From assembly GCA_963790405.1 (NCBI GenBank), contig CAWBOJ010000006.1:372001-436000 (forward strand): DNA of 64,000 nucleotides, read 5' to 3'. Shown here piece after piece: positions 37,792 to 47,328 of this stretch. The DNA is from JBGSMX01 sp963790405 (GTDB taxonomy: Bacteria > Actinomycetota > Coriobacteriia > Anaerosomatales > JAGXFU01). Numbering within the stretch: position 1 is the stretch's first letter; every line of letters begins with the position of its first letter. Under the pieces are notes generated by a model. It saw nothing but the letters and a program-made list of their open reading frames with translations. It made no database searches and had not been told where the DNA came from. Both the position numbers and the translations under genes were made by a program.

Positions 37792-40764
37792 ATGCCGAAC
37801 GGCTCGTCGGATCCGGTCTGGACCGAACTCGGCAATATCGACTACTTGCTGGAGCAGTTGGCGCGTGCCGTCGAACGAGGCGAGGTCGACCGTTCGAACT
37901 ACGATGTGCTGGCCCCCCGCTATCTCGAGCGCCGAGCCGAACTTGTTGCGATCCTGGAAGCTCGAAGCGTGTCGGCTACCGTTGCGCGGCCAGAGGTGTC
38001 GCCCTCCGTTTCGGCGCTCGGCGTGCCACCCTCGGCCCAGGAACTATCGGCACCGCCGCGTCCCTCGTATGCGACTCCGCGCGAGCCGATCCAGGTGAAC
38101 TGGACCGGCGTGCTCACCGCGGTGGGTTCGCTGCTCGTCATCGTTGCCTCGGCGATCTTCGCAATCGCGACGTGGAAGTCGTTCTCCGTCGGCTTCAGGA
38201 TCGGATTCCTCGGCTTGCTGACCGCGGGCTTCTACGTGGCCGGCAATCTTGTACGCACGCGACTGAAGCTTGCAGCTGGAGGCATCGCCCTGATGGTGGT
38301 GGGCTCGGCCATGCTGCTGTTCGACGGCTGGATCGTCATCGATGGCTACGCTCTGACGGGTCCCTGGCCCTGGGTGGGTTGGCTCGCGGTCTGCTCGGCG
38401 GTCTACTGGCTGACCGAGGTCCGTGTCGCGGGTCGCTTCTTCGGAGCGATTGGCGCTGCCGCTCAGATCGCGTGGGTGTGGTTGCTCGGCCAAGGTATGG
38501 GCTGGACGACCGGACCGCGTATGGCCGGCATTGCTGTCGTGGCACTGGCGTGGACGCTCGCGGGACGCCTCGCCGAGAAGCGCGAGCCGCTTGTCTCACT
38601 CGCGTGGGTGATGCGCCTTGCCGGACCGATCGTGGTGGGATTCGCCGCCATCGGTGTGGCGGTCGACCTTGGGATTGGACCTGTGGGTTGGACGCAGATA
38701 GTCGCGGCGCTCGTAGTCGGGACGTGCGCCACGATCATCGCCGACCTCGTTGAGCTTCCGAGCGGGATCGCAGCCGTCACACACGTGCCTGCCTTCTTCG
38801 CGATTGCGTCCATGGTCGACTTCTCAGGAGCCGAGTGGGGCCATGCGATCGTGCTTGCTCTCATGGCAATCGCGTATCTGGTCCACGAGGTTGTCCGAGG
38901 CGGGTGGGGCCACGGCGTGCTGGCGTTGTTCGCAGAAGCCGGCGTATGGTGGGTGCTCGCGCTGCACTACGAGTGGTCCCCGGATGTCACGCTCGCCGTG
39001 CTCTCGGCACTCGCGGTCTCGTGGCTTCTGGCAGCGACTCTCATCGAGCGATCCGAAGACATCGCCTGGCGCGGTACCAAGAGCACGCAATTCCTCACTC
39101 TTGGTGGAGGCTACGCGCTGTTGTTGGCTTCCACGCTATCTGTGCCCTTGGTGCGCATGGCCGTGCCGCTGGCAGGAACCCAGATCGTGCAGCGTGACGT
39201 CAAGCTGGCGGTTCTCGTGACCGCGCTATGGTGGGCAGTTTCGGCGTTCCGGACCGAATCGGGGCCCGGTGTCCCCGCACTTGCCGGTCTGTTCTACTCC
39301 GTCGCCGCGCTCGCGGCATGGCAGGTACCCGGGTGGCACAGTGCACTGTACGCGTCCGTGCTCCTAGCCGTGGTCGGCGGAGTGTTGGCCGCTCGCGGGC
39401 CGCTCGCTCGCATACTCAAGCTCCCCGAGGCGGGCATCGCGTTCGCGATGCGGTTCCTCGCAGCGGCGCTGCTCTTCGGTGGAGTGGCGGCGTCGGACAG
39501 CTTCTTCGATCTGCGTGCCTGGCAGGTTCCGGTGCTCGTGGGTCTCTCGGCGGCATTTTGGATGCTCGACGCCGTACTTGCCGAGGAATCGCGCATCGGA
39601 CTCGCCGGGTCCTCCGCGCTCGCTGTCGTGGCAGTCGCGCTCCTCGTGTGGTGGAGGACCGCCCCGGGTCACGGTGGAGGGCAGGCGGCGATTGCTGGAG
39701 CCGGTGCGGCTCTCGTGCTGTCCGGGTCCGCACTGCTGAGTAGGCGAGCGAAAGGATGGTTCGGCGCGTGGCCGTTCGGGGCTGCCGTCGCCGGCACCGT
39801 GTGCTGCGTGACAGCGGCCGACGATCCTGGACGCCTTGCTATCGCGCTTGCAGTGGCCGCGCTCGCGTGGATTCCCGTAGCGCTGCTTGTCAGCGCCGAG
39901 GCTTCCGCGGCTTCGGGGCTTCTCGGCATGCTCGCCGTGTTCGCGGCTCTGGCGCATTTCGACGGGCTCGCGTGGGTGACGGTTGCCGTTGTGCTGGTTG
40001 TTTCGGGCCTGGTGCTGACGCCGTCCTTCGTGCGGCTCGGAGGCTTGACGGACCGGGCACTCCGGACCGTGCGCGCTTTGGCGGTCGCGGGGTTGTCGGG
40101 ACCCTTGCTCCTGATACTCGTCGGGACACCCGATGTGATGGGCCTGGGCGTCGGGCGGTGGGCGCAGATCGGCGAGCAGGGCATGGTGGCAAGCTTGCTT
40201 GGGCTTGGGGCGTATGCAGTGGTCGCAGGGCTCATCTATCGCTTTGAACCCGCAGTCTACGGCGGTGGCATCGCGTTCGTGGCGGCGATCTGGGCGGAGC
40301 TCGGCGCTGTCGACATCGGTCAGGTGGCGGCATTCACGACACCGCTTGCTCTCTATCTGATCTGGGCGGGGGCTCGGTGGAGCAAGCACACCGGCCAGCC
40401 GCCGAATCCGGCGTTCGACTTTGCAGCGGCGTTCGTGGGACTGATCGCGCCGTCTCTTGCCGCGGTTTCCGGAGGATTTGCGGGGGCAGCTGTGTCGGAG
40501 CTGATGTGGGCTCTGGGGCTAGCTCTGGTTGCCATCGCTGCTGGTGTGGTGCTCAAGGTGCGCGCGTACTTCTTCGGGGGCTCTTTGGCGCTCGTGTTCG
40601 TGGCGGTGGGTCGCTCGTGGGTCTACCTCGTCGAGCTGTGGTGGCTGGTGCTGGGGCTCATCGGAATCGCTATGCTCGCAATCGCCATCGCGTGGGCACG
40701 CCAGCAGATGCTGCCCGGTGACGCACGCGAGCGTGTGTCGGAGACCCTTGAGGGTTGGCGCTAG
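37792..40764 (+). CDS. Very large polytopic membrane protein (DUF2157-like N-terminus)
   Basis: A 990-residue protein with about 70 hydrophilic residues plus a Pro-rich linker (RPEVSPSVSALG...APPRP), followed by some 25 or more hydrophobic segments up to the C-terminus. The N-terminal WTELGNIDYLLEQLARAVERGE and YLERRAELVAIL form a helical hairpin; VNWTGVLTAVGSLLVIVASA then opens the first membrane pair, an arrangement resembling DUF2157/DUF2339 membrane proteins. I see no transporter or enzyme motif. GGGGGGG precedes ATG 37792. It lies between uvrC and the rapZ cluster on the same strand. Function unknown. Confidence 0.7.
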   Translation: MPNGSSDPVWTELGNIDYLLEQLARAVERGEVDRSNYDVLAPRYLERRAELVAILEARSVSATVARPEVSPSVSALGVPPSAQELSAPPRPSYATPREPIQVNWTGVLTAVGSLLVIVASAIFAIATWKSFSVGFRIGFLGLLTAGFYVAGNLVRTRLKLAAGGIALMVVGSAMLLFDGWIVIDGYALTGPWPWVGWLAVCSAVYWLTEVRVAGRFFGAIGAAAQIAWVWLLGQGMGWTTGPRMAGIAVVALAWTLAGRLAEKREPLVSLAWVMRLAGPIVVGFAAIGVAVDLGIGPVGWTQIVAALVVGTCATIIADLVELPSGIAAVTHVPAFFAIASMVDFSGAEWGHAIVLALMAIAYLVHEVVRGGWGHGVLALFAEAGVWWVLALHYEWSPDVTLAVLSALAVSWLLAATLIERSEDIAWRGTKSTQFLTLGGGYALLLASTLSVPLVRMAVPLAGTQIVQRDVKLAVLVTALWWAVSAFRTESGPGVPALAGLFYSVAALAAWQVPGWHSALYASVLLAVVGGVLAARGPLARILKLPEAGIAFAMRFLAAALLFGGVAASDSFFDLRAWQVPVLVGLSAAFWMLDAVLAEESRIGLAGSSALAVVAVALLVWWRTAPGHGGGQAAIAGAGAALVLSGSALLSRRAKGWFGAWPFGAAVAGTVCCVTAADDPGRLAIALAVAALAWIPVALLVSAEASAASGLLGMLAVFAALAHFDGLAWVTVAVVLVVSGLVLTPSFVRLGGLTDRALRTVRALAVAGLSGPLLLILVGTPDVMGLGVGRWAQIGEQGMVASLLGLGAYAVVAGLIYRFEPAVYGGGIAFVAAIWAELGAVDIGQVAAFTTPLALYLIWAGARWSKHTGQPPNPAFDFAAAFVGLIAPSLAAVSGGFAGAAVSELMWALGLALVAIAAGVVLKVRAYFFGGSLALVFVAVGRSWVYLVELWWLVLGLIGIAMLAIAIAWARQQMLPGDARERVSETLEGWR

Positions 40765-40869
40765 CGGCTCCACGATCTTGCAGGTGAGCGTGTCAGACCC
40801 TCGGGTATACTCTGACCTGCCAGTACATTCATCCCGCCGCGTGCGTGGAACGACCTTCGAGGGGGACAC

Positions 40870-41217
40870 ATGAAGCTCATCGTGCGACTGCTCATTTCGG
40901 CCGTCGTCATCTTCGGAGTCGCCTATCTGTCCGCTGGCTCATTGCTCGTAGTAGACGGGTTTGTGGCGGCATTGTGGGCGGCTTTGGTTCTGGGGCTCGT
41001 GAACGCCATCATCAAGCCGATCGTCAAGCTATTTGCATTGCCCGTGACGATTCTGACCCTGGGCTTGTTCTCACTGGTCATCAACGCCGGTATGCTCTAT
41101 CTCGTCGGCTGGGTCGTGCCTGGGCTCGAGATGGTGGGTTTCTGGCAGACACTTCTCGCTGCGTTGATCATCTCCGTGGTCAGTTCGGTGCTCATCAAGA
41201 TTGCAGACAAAGACTAG
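40870..41217 (+). CDS. YvlD-like four-helix membrane protein (phage holin family 4 superfamily)
   Basis: A 115-residue protein with four hydrophobic segments. The conserved AALVLGLVNAIIKPIVKLFA and LPVTILTLGLFSLVINAGML are diagnostic of the family that contains Bacillus YvlD; despite its Pfam name, family members are ordinary chromosomal proteins. A TATACT at 40806-40811 and GGGGGAC before ATG 40870 suggest its own promoter. It precedes rapZ by 64 nt. Function unknown; envelope-stress links are known for Bacillus YvlD. Confidence 0.85.
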   Translation: MKLIVRLLISAVVIFGVAYLSAGSLLVVDGFVAALWAALVLGLVNAIIKPIVKLFALPVTILTLGLFSLVINAGMLYLVGWVVPGLEMVGFWQTLLAALIISVVSSVLIKIADKD

Positions 41218-41281
41218 ACTTGAATCGACCGACTGGTCTCAAGAAGCAGTTCTCACTCGCTCGGAAGGGGGTGTGCGACAG

Positions 41282-42199
41282 ATGCCCGAAGAGTGTTCCT
41301 CGGAAACGCCAACGCAAACGGCTACACCTGAGCTCGTGGTCATAACAGGCATGTCGGGTGCCGGTCGCTCTGAGGCCATCCACACGTTTGAGGACCTCGG
41401 CTATTTCTGCATCGACAACCTGCCACCTAGCTTCATCCGGCCGCTTGTCGATCTGACGCAGCTGCCGGGGAGTCGCATCCGTCGCATCGCTGTGGTCTGC
41501 GACGTGCGCGCCCGGGAGTTCTTCGACGAGCTTGCAGCCGAGCTGAAGCGTCTCGAGGAGAGTGGCACGAAGTACCACCTGCTGTTTCTCGAGGCTGATG
41601 AGGACACGCTTGTACGGCGGTTCAGCGAGACGCGACGTCGACATCCTCTGTGCGAAGAGGGTGCGTCGGTGATCGATGGCATCCGTGCAGAGCGTGAGGC
41701 ACTCACCGTGGTCCGCAGCAGTGCCGACGTCATCATCGATACCACCGAGATGAAGCCGCGACGCCTTCGCGCGGCAATCAAGGACCGTTTCTTCACCGGC
41801 AACCTCGCGCGCTCGTTGAGCGTTACTGTGACGTCGTTCGGATTCAAGTACGGCATCCCGATCGACGCCGACATCGTCATGGACGTACGCTTCTTGCCAA
41901 ACCCCTACTACAAGCCGGAGCTCCGTGAGCTCACGGGCCTCGAAGAGCCCGTGCGCGCGTTCGTGTTGGGCCGCGAAGAGACCGGCGAGTTTCTCGCACG
42001 TTGGACCGATCTGCTGACCGTTCTCATGCCTGGCTACCTGATGGAGGGCAAGTCGCATCTTTCGATCGGCCTCGGATGCACGGGCGGCATGCACCGCAGT
42101 GTCGCATTGGCCGAGGAGACGGCCGCCTTTCTTCGCGAGGGCGGCTACTCTGTGGCTGTGAGCCATCGTGACATCGCCAAGGATCGGGAGAGCTCGTGA
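41282..42199 (+). CDS. rapZ: RapZ-family RNase adapter / nucleotide-binding protein
   Basis: About 305 residues with Walker A GMSGAGRSEAI near the N-terminus, DLGYFCIDNLP, the FLEADEDTLVRRFSETRRRHP segment and the C-terminal domain with SFGFKYGIPIDADIVMDVRF and GCTGGMHRSVALAE. In E. coli RapZ steers decay of the small RNA GlmZ and senses glucosamine-6-phosphate; in Gram-positives the role is less clear. I chose ATG 41282, ten bases after GGAAGGGGG; a longer frame from 41201 would overlap the preceding gene. Its stop overlaps the yvcK start by 4 nt. Confidence 0.92.
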   Translation: MPEECSSETPTQTATPELVVITGMSGAGRSEAIHTFEDLGYFCIDNLPPSFIRPLVDLTQLPGSRIRRIAVVCDVRAREFFDELAAELKRLEESGTKYHLLFLEADEDTLVRRFSETRRRHPLCEEGASVIDGIRAEREALTVVRSSADVIIDTTEMKPRRLRAAIKDRFFTGNLARSLSVTVTSFGFKYGIPIDADIVMDVRFLPNPYYKPELRELTGLEEPVRAFVLGREETGEFLARWTDLLTVLMPGYLMEGKSHLSIGLGCTGGMHRSVALAEETAAFLREGGYSVAVSHRDIAKDRESS

Positions 42200-43176
42200 C
42201 GGTGACCGGGCGGACTCGTCGGGCCGTCGCAATCGGTGGCGGAACCGGCCTTCCGAGGGTCTTGCATTGTCTTCTCGCTAGCGGCTACGAGACCTCGGCT
42301 GTGGTCACGATGGCAGACGACGGGGGTTCGACGGGAGTGCTGCGCTCCGAACTCGGCGTTCTGCCTCCGGGGGACATCCGCAACTGTCTCGTCGCAATGG
42401 CCGATGAGCCCCAGGGTCCCCTCGGGACTCTATTTCAATACCGTTTTCCTGCCGGAGAGGGTCTTGCCGGTCACGCTCTGGGCAACCTCGTACTGGCCGC
42501 CCTGGTGGACATCACGGGTTCGTTCCCCGAGGCCGTGGCGACTGCCGAGCGTTTGCTGGGTGTGCGAGGACGCGTGCTTCCTTCGACTCTCGAGAACGTT
42601 GTGTTGCATGCGACTGATTCGAAAGGGCGTCCGGTTCGAGGTCAGGCCAATATCGCTGTAAGCGATGGACCGGTCGCCCACGTGACGATGGACCCGGCGA
42701 CCCCAGTCGCGTACGGGCCTGCTCTCGAAGCGATCCGCACGGCAGATGTGATCGTGATCGGACCGGGCTCGCTGTTCACGAGTATCATCCCGAACTTCCT
42801 TGTCGATGGCGTGATCGATGCGATGCGCGACTCCACCGCGAAGTGCGTGTACATCTGCAATGTGGCAAATCAACGTGGCGAGACACAGGGGATGGACGCG
42901 GCACAGCACGTCGAGACGCTCATGGATCACGGACTGCACGCTTTGCTCGATGCCGTGGTCGTTCACCATGCCGAGCACGCCGAAACATCGCACACGGTGC
43001 CGGGCGTGTGCGATGATGGCGGCAACCGGATCGAGCAGGTCGATGCCGGGACGGCGGTTCGGGAGCGCATCGAGTCGCTCGGCATACGCGTGGTCGCGGG
43101 TGATCTCGTGCATGTCGATCAGCCTCTCACGCATGATCCGGACCGACTCTGCGCCATTCTCCGAGAGGTGCTCTAG
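42196..43176 (+). CDS. yvcK: YvcK/CofD-like protein, gluconeogenesis and cell-shape factor
   Basis: A 326-residue member of the CofD-like UPF0052 family. GGGTGLPRVLHCLL is the nucleotide-binding N-terminus; TMADDGGSTGVLRSELG, LPPGDIRNCLVAMAD and VIGPGSLFTSIIPNFLVDGV are family hallmarks. In Bacillus and mycobacteria YvcK/CuvA binds UDP-sugars and is needed for growth on gluconeogenic carbon and for cell shape. It starts with GTG 42196 overlapping rapZ (GTGA) and ends 3 nt before whiA. Confidence 0.93.
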   Translation: MTVTGRTRRAVAIGGGTGLPRVLHCLLASGYETSAVVTMADDGGSTGVLRSELGVLPPGDIRNCLVAMADEPQGPLGTLFQYRFPAGEGLAGHALGNLVLAALVDITGSFPEAVATAERLLGVRGRVLPSTLENVVLHATDSKGRPVRGQANIAVSDGPVAHVTMDPATPVAYGPALEAIRTADVIVIGPGSLFTSIIPNFLVDGVIDAMRDSTAKCVYICNVANQRGETQGMDAAQHVETLMDHGLHALLDAVVVHHAEHAETSHTVPGVCDDGGNRIEQVDAGTAVRERIESLGIRVVAGDLVHVDQPLTHDPDRLCAILREVL

Positions 43177-43179
43177 CCG

Positions 43180-44130
43180 ATGTCTTTCACGGCCGAGGTC
43201 AAAGACGAGCTGTCCCGGGTAGAGCCGAAACGGCAGTGCTGTCTGCGCGCGGAGTTGGCGGCTATCGTGCGCATCGAGGGCACGCTCCACATCACAGGCA
43301 AAGAGCGCTTTCGGCTTGAAGTAGCGACGGAGACCGCGCCCGTGGCGCGGAAAGCCATCAAGTTGCTGCACGGACTCTACGACCTCAAGACCGAGCTCAC
43401 CGTGCGGCGAAGTGTGTTGCACAAGACGAACAACTACCTCATCACCGTTCCGAGCCAACCTTCTCTGTCTGGCGCTTTGAGTGAGCTCGGTATCCTTGAT
43501 GATTCGATGGCGCTTACCTACGGGATCTTGCCGCGCATCGTGCGCAAGGAGTGTTGCGCTATCTCCTATCTACGGGGGGCGTTTCTCGGCGGCGGTTTCG
43601 TTGCCGATCCTCATGGGGACTTTCACTTTGAGCTCACGGCCGAATCCGATCAGCTCGCCGAGGATTTGGCGGCTTTGATGGACCGCTTCGAGATTCCCGC
43701 GAAGACAACTCGCAGGCGCGGTCTGTACACGGTGTACTTGAAAGGCGCCGAACCAATCGTGACGTTTCTTGCGCTCGTCGGGGCGCACCGCGCGCTTCTG
43801 CGCACAGAGGACGTCCGCATCATGAAGTCAATGCGCAACGATGTGAACAGACTGGTGAACGCCGAGACCGCGAACCTTCAGAAGACAGCCGATGCGGCGA
43901 TGTCACAGATCGAAGCCATTCAGCTGCTCGACGAGCAGAGGGGATTGGAGAATCTTGCGCCGGCGCTGCAGGAGCTGGCGCGACTGCGTCTCGAATATCC
44001 GGATGTGAGCCTGCGGGAGCTCGGCGAACTCGCCGACCCGCCTCTCTCGAAATCGGCGGTATATCATAGGGTTCGTCGCATCGAGGAGCTGGCGGCCGAG
44101 GTTCGCCACGAGCATGCGCACTACAGGTAA
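43180..44130 (+). CDS. whiA: WhiA-family DNA-binding protein
   Basis: A 316-residue protein with an N-terminal degenerate LAGLIDADG-like fold (SFTAEVKDELSRV, CCLRAELAAIVRI, SYLRGAFLGGGFVADP) and a C-terminal helix-turn-helix (SLRELGELADPPLSKSAVYH). In Streptomyces WhiA works with WhiB to trigger sporulation septation; in non-sporulating bacteria it affects chromosome segregation and cell division. The rapZ-yvcK-whiA order is conserved across Gram-positives. Confidence 0.95.
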   Translation: MSFTAEVKDELSRVEPKRQCCLRAELAAIVRIEGTLHITGKERFRLEVATETAPVARKAIKLLHGLYDLKTELTVRRSVLHKTNNYLITVPSQPSLSGALSELGILDDSMALTYGILPRIVRKECCAISYLRGAFLGGGFVADPHGDFHFELTAESDQLAEDLAALMDRFEIPAKTTRRRGLYTVYLKGAEPIVTFLALVGAHRALLRTEDVRIMKSMRNDVNRLVNAETANLQKTADAAMSQIEAIQLLDEQRGLENLAPALQELARLRLEYPDVSLRELGELADPPLSKSAVYHRVRRIEELAAEVRHEHAHYR

Positions 44131-44169
44131 GAGGAGTTGATGCGGGTTCTTTTTGAGCCTGTATGAGAT

Positions 44170-44183
44170 GGGGACGTGTCCCC
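44170..44183 (+). promoter_or_regulatory. Short palindrome in the gap leader
   Basis: GGGGAC-GT-GTCCCC is a 6-bp perfect inverted repeat with a 2-base centre, four bases upstream of the gap ribosome site (GAAGGAGGGAG). It is a candidate operator or small hairpin; no factor can be named. Confidence 0.3.
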
Positions 44184-44202
44184 CGAAGGAGGGAGTCTTA
44201 CT

Positions 44203-45207
44203 GTGGCGATCAAAGTAGGAGTCAACGGGTTTGGCCGTATCGGCCGTCTTGTGTTCCGTGCGTGTGAGTCTGATCCGGCACTCGAGATCGTTGCAGTCAA
44301 CGACCTTACGGATGCCAAGACACTAGCTCACCTTCTGAAGTATGACTCCGTTCATGGCAGGTTCGGTGACAAGGTGGTGGCGACTGGCGACGGCTTCGAG
44401 GTCGATGGACGCTTCGTGAAGGTGCTGTCCGAGCGAGATCCCGCCGCGTTGCCGTGGAAGGACATGGGAGTGGATCTCGTCATCGAGTCCACCGGCTTGT
44501 TCACGGATGCCACCAAGGCGAAAGCTCACTTGGATGCGGGCGCCAAGAAGGTCATCATCTCCGCTCCCGCCAAGAACGAGGACATTACGATCGTGATGGG
44601 CGTGAATGACAATGAGTACGATCCCGCCCGGCACCACATCATCAGCAACGCATCGTGCACGACGAACTGTCTGGCACCGTTTGCCAAGGTGCTTCGTGAT
44701 GAGTTCGGTCTCCTGAATGGCTTCATGAACACGATTCACAGCTACACCAACGATCAGCGCATTCTCGACTTCCCGCACAAGGATCTTCGCCGTGCTCGTG
44801 CGGCTGCCGAGTCGATCATCCCGACGTCCACCGGCGCGGCCAAAGCGATCGGCCTGGTTCTTCCTGACATGAAGGGCAAGCTCGACGGTATGTCGATGCG
44901 TGTCCCGACGCCCGATGGCTCGGTCGTGGATCTCGTTGCGCAGCTGGGCACGGAAGTCACGCGTGATGACATCAATGCCGCCATGAAGGCAGCGGCCGAG
45001 GGTCCGATGAAGGGCTTCCTGGAGTACTGCGAGGATCCGATCGTCTCGATCGATGTTGTCGGCAACCCGGCGTCTTCGGTGTTCGACTCGCTGATGACGA
45101 TGGTCATGGGTGGCACAGGCACGTTCGTGAAGTGTATTTCCTGGTATGACAACGAGTGGGGCTACAGCTGCCGGGTCAAGGACCTGGCGAAGCTCGTCAT
45201 GGCGTAG
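44203..45207 (+). CDS. gap: Glyceraldehyde-3-phosphate dehydrogenase
   Basis: A 334-residue NAD(P)-dependent dehydrogenase of glycolysis and gluconeogenesis. The dinucleotide fold is KVGVNGFGRIGRLVFRA; the catalytic motif SNASCTTNCLAPFAKVL contains the nucleophilic Cys; HSYTNDQRILDFPHKDLRRA and the C-terminal WYDNEWGYSCRV complete the signature. I chose the GTG at 44203 (VAIKVG) after GAAGGAGGGAG rather than the frame start at 44176, which would place residues before the fold. It is first in the gap-pgk-tpiA-gpmI block. Confidence 0.96.
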   Translation: MAIKVGVNGFGRIGRLVFRACESDPALEIVAVNDLTDAKTLAHLLKYDSVHGRFGDKVVATGDGFEVDGRFVKVLSERDPAALPWKDMGVDLVIESTGLFTDATKAKAHLDAGAKKVIISAPAKNEDITIVMGVNDNEYDPARHHIISNASCTTNCLAPFAKVLRDEFGLLNGFMNTIHSYTNDQRILDFPHKDLRRARAAAESIIPTSTGAAKAIGLVLPDMKGKLDGMSMRVPTPDGSVVDLVAQLGTEVTRDDINAAMKAAAEGPMKGFLEYCEDPIVSIDVVGNPASSVFDSLMTMVMGGTGTFVKCISWYDNEWGYSCRVKDLAKLVMA

Positions 45208-45303
45208 GACGTCAAGCATATCGGGCCGTGCGGTACGGGGGCTTCGTATCCGACGGGTGTGTTCTGAGACGATCACGCCTGTGCATCAGAGTGCGGAGGA
45301 AAC

Positions 45304-46494
45304 ATGTTCGACAAGAAGACGATCCGGGATGTGGACGTCGCCGGCAAACGCGTGCTCGTCAGAGTGGACTTCAATGTGCCTCTGCTAGAGGGGTCGGTCA
45401 CCGATGACACGCGCGTTCGGGCTGCGCTCCCGACCCTGCGCTACCTGATCGATCACGGAGCCCGCGTGATCATCATGAGCCATCTTGGTCGACCGAAAGG
45501 TGAGCCCGACCTGCAGTACTCGCTGAAGCCGATCCGGAGGGTGCTCGCGCGGCTCCTCGGCAGGAACGTGCACTTCGTGAGCGAAACCGTCGGCCCTGAG
45601 GCCACCGAGGCGGTTGACCGGATGATCGACGGCGAGATCGTGATGCTCGAGAACACCCGTTTCAATGCGGGCGAGAAGACGAACGATCCCGCATTTGCCA
45701 AACAGCTGGCTGCGTTGGCGGACATCTATGTGAACGACGCGTTCGGAGCGGCCCACCGTGCGCACGCCTCGACGACGGGGGTGGCAGACTATCTGCCCGC
45801 CTACGCCGGGATGCTGCTCAGTCGCGAAGTGGAGACGCTCACCGACATGCTGGCGAACCCGGAGCATCCGTTCGTCGCGATATTGGGTGGATCCAAAGTC
45901 TCGGACAAGTTCGGTGTGATCGACCGGCTGCTCGACTGCGTGGACGTGCTCATCATCGGCGGCGGCATGTGTTTCACACTTCTGGTTGCCAAGGGCGTCG
46001 ACGTGGGCAAGTCGATGGTCGAGGACGAGTGGATTGCCCCCGCCAAAGACATGCTGCAAAAAGCGCTTGCCAAGGGCGTCGATCTGCTTCTCCCGGTGGA
46101 CTTCGTTGTGGCCGAGGCAATTGCCGAAGATGTCGACACGAAGATCGTCGGTCGCGAGGAGATTCCCGCAGAGATGATGGGGCTCGACATCGGTCCGACG
46201 ACCACCGAACTCTTCACCGGTGCAATCGCGACGGCCCGAACTGTGTTCTGGAACGGACCGATGGGTGTATTCGAACTCACGCCCTTCGAATCAGGGACTC
46301 GCAAGGTTGCCATGGCCGTCGCGCGAAACAACCGTGCCGTCTCGGTTGTAGGCGGCGGAGACTCGGTGGCGGCACTCAGGAAGTTCGATGTCGAGGAACG
46401 CGTCACCTTCGTCTCTACGGGTGGCGGAGCGTCGATGAAACTGCTCGAAGGCTCGGAGCTTCCGGGTCTTGAGGCGCTGCTGGATCGGGAGTAA
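45304..46494 (+). CDS. pgk: Phosphoglycerate kinase
   Basis: A 396-residue enzyme interconverting 1,3-bisphosphoglycerate and ADP with 3-phosphoglycerate and ATP. The signature VLVRVDFNVPL is at the N-terminus; HLGRPKG, ENTRFNAGEKTND, VNDAFGAAHRAHAST and the nucleotide-binding ILGGSKVSDKFGVIDRLL, FWNGPMGVFE and VVGGGDSVAAL follow. GCGGAGGAAAC precedes the ATG. The length is usual for bacterial Pgk. It lies between gap and tpiA on the same strand. Confidence 0.97.
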   Translation: MFDKKTIRDVDVAGKRVLVRVDFNVPLLEGSVTDDTRVRAALPTLRYLIDHGARVIIMSHLGRPKGEPDLQYSLKPIRRVLARLLGRNVHFVSETVGPEATEAVDRMIDGEIVMLENTRFNAGEKTNDPAFAKQLAALADIYVNDAFGAAHRAHASTTGVADYLPAYAGMLLSREVETLTDMLANPEHPFVAILGGSKVSDKFGVIDRLLDCVDVLIIGGGMCFTLLVAKGVDVGKSMVEDEWIAPAKDMLQKALAKGVDLLLPVDFVVAEAIAEDVDTKIVGREEIPAEMMGLDIGPTTTELFTGAIATARTVFWNGPMGVFELTPFESGTRKVAMAVARNNRAVSVVGGGDSVAALRKFDVEERVTFVSTGGGASMKLLEGSELPGLEALLDRE

Positions 46495-46549
46495 ATGCAG
46501 AGGTGCCCGGGCCGTTAGTCCTTGGTGCCACGGAAGGGGCTGACCGAAT

Positions 46550-47320
46550 ATGAGTGATCGACGGCCGATGATTGCCGGCAACTGGAAGATGTACAAGACT
46601 GCGGGCGAAGGAGCCATTCTCGTTCAGAATCTCGAGGAGAAGGTTTCGAGCGTGTGGGATCGTGTCGAGGTCGTGGTCTGTCCGCCGTTCACGGCACTGA
46701 AGTCGGTCTCCACGGTGATTGAACTCGATCGTCTCTCGGTAGGACTAGGCGCGCAGAACGTGTACTGGGATGACGAGGGTGCATTCACGGGCGAGATTTC
46801 CCCGCGGATGCTCAAGGAGTTGCGTTGCGACTACGTCATCATCGGCCACTCGGAGCGACGCCAGATGTTCGGCGAGACCGATGAGACCGTCAACCTCAAG
46901 ATCAAGGCCGTGCACGCTGGCGGGATGCTCCCGATCATGTGCGTGGGAGAGACACTGGCCACGCGTGAAGCAGGTGAGACCGACTCCTGGGTCCGCTCTC
47001 AGGTGCTCGCCGGTCTCAATGGCGTCGATGCAGATCACGCGGCTGAGCTTGTCATTGCATACGAGCCCATCTGGGCGATCGGTTCCGGCAGCACGCCGAC
47101 CCCCGAGGATGCGAATGACGTCGCACGCTCTATCCGGGCCACGGTCGGCGCTATGTTCGGCCCGCCGGCCGCAATGAGCATGCGTGTCCTGTACGGGGGC
47201 TCGGTCAAACCGGAGAACGCCACGCTGTTCCTCTCCGAGCCCGACATCGACGGCGCGCTCGTTGGCGGGGCGGCACTCGACGCCGAATCGTTTGCTGGTA
47301 TCGTCCACGCGGCTCTGTAG
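46550..47320 (+). CDS. tpiA: Triosephosphate isomerase
   Basis: A 256-residue TIM barrel interconverting dihydroxyacetone phosphate and glyceraldehyde 3-phosphate. The substrate-binding AGNWKMYK is at the N-terminus, GHSERRQMFGE contains the catalytic His, and VIAYEPIWAIGSG the catalytic Glu with the flexible loop. The phosphate-binding segments LYGGSVKPENA and GALVGGAALDA are intact. It is separated from pgk by 55 nt and from gpmI by 8 nt. Confidence 0.97.
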   Translation: MSDRRPMIAGNWKMYKTAGEGAILVQNLEEKVSSVWDRVEVVVCPPFTALKSVSTVIELDRLSVGLGAQNVYWDDEGAFTGEISPRMLKELRCDYVIIGHSERRQMFGETDETVNLKIKAVHAGGMLPIMCVGETLATREAGETDSWVRSQVLAGLNGVDADHAAELVIAYEPIWAIGSGSTPTPEDANDVARSIRATVGAMFGPPAAMSMRVLYGGSVKPENATLFLSEPDIDGALVGGAALDAESFAGIVHAAL

Positions 47321-47328
47321 GCCTTCGC

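Noticed and set aside
39364..40389. 341-codon minus-strand open frame opposite the large membrane protein
   Set aside because: Hydrophilic, Arg/His/Glu-rich complement of hydrophobic codons; no start signal.
40870..41217. Phage holin, hence a prophage remnant
   Set aside because: The family name is historical; homologues such as YvlD are chromosomal and no other phage gene is present.
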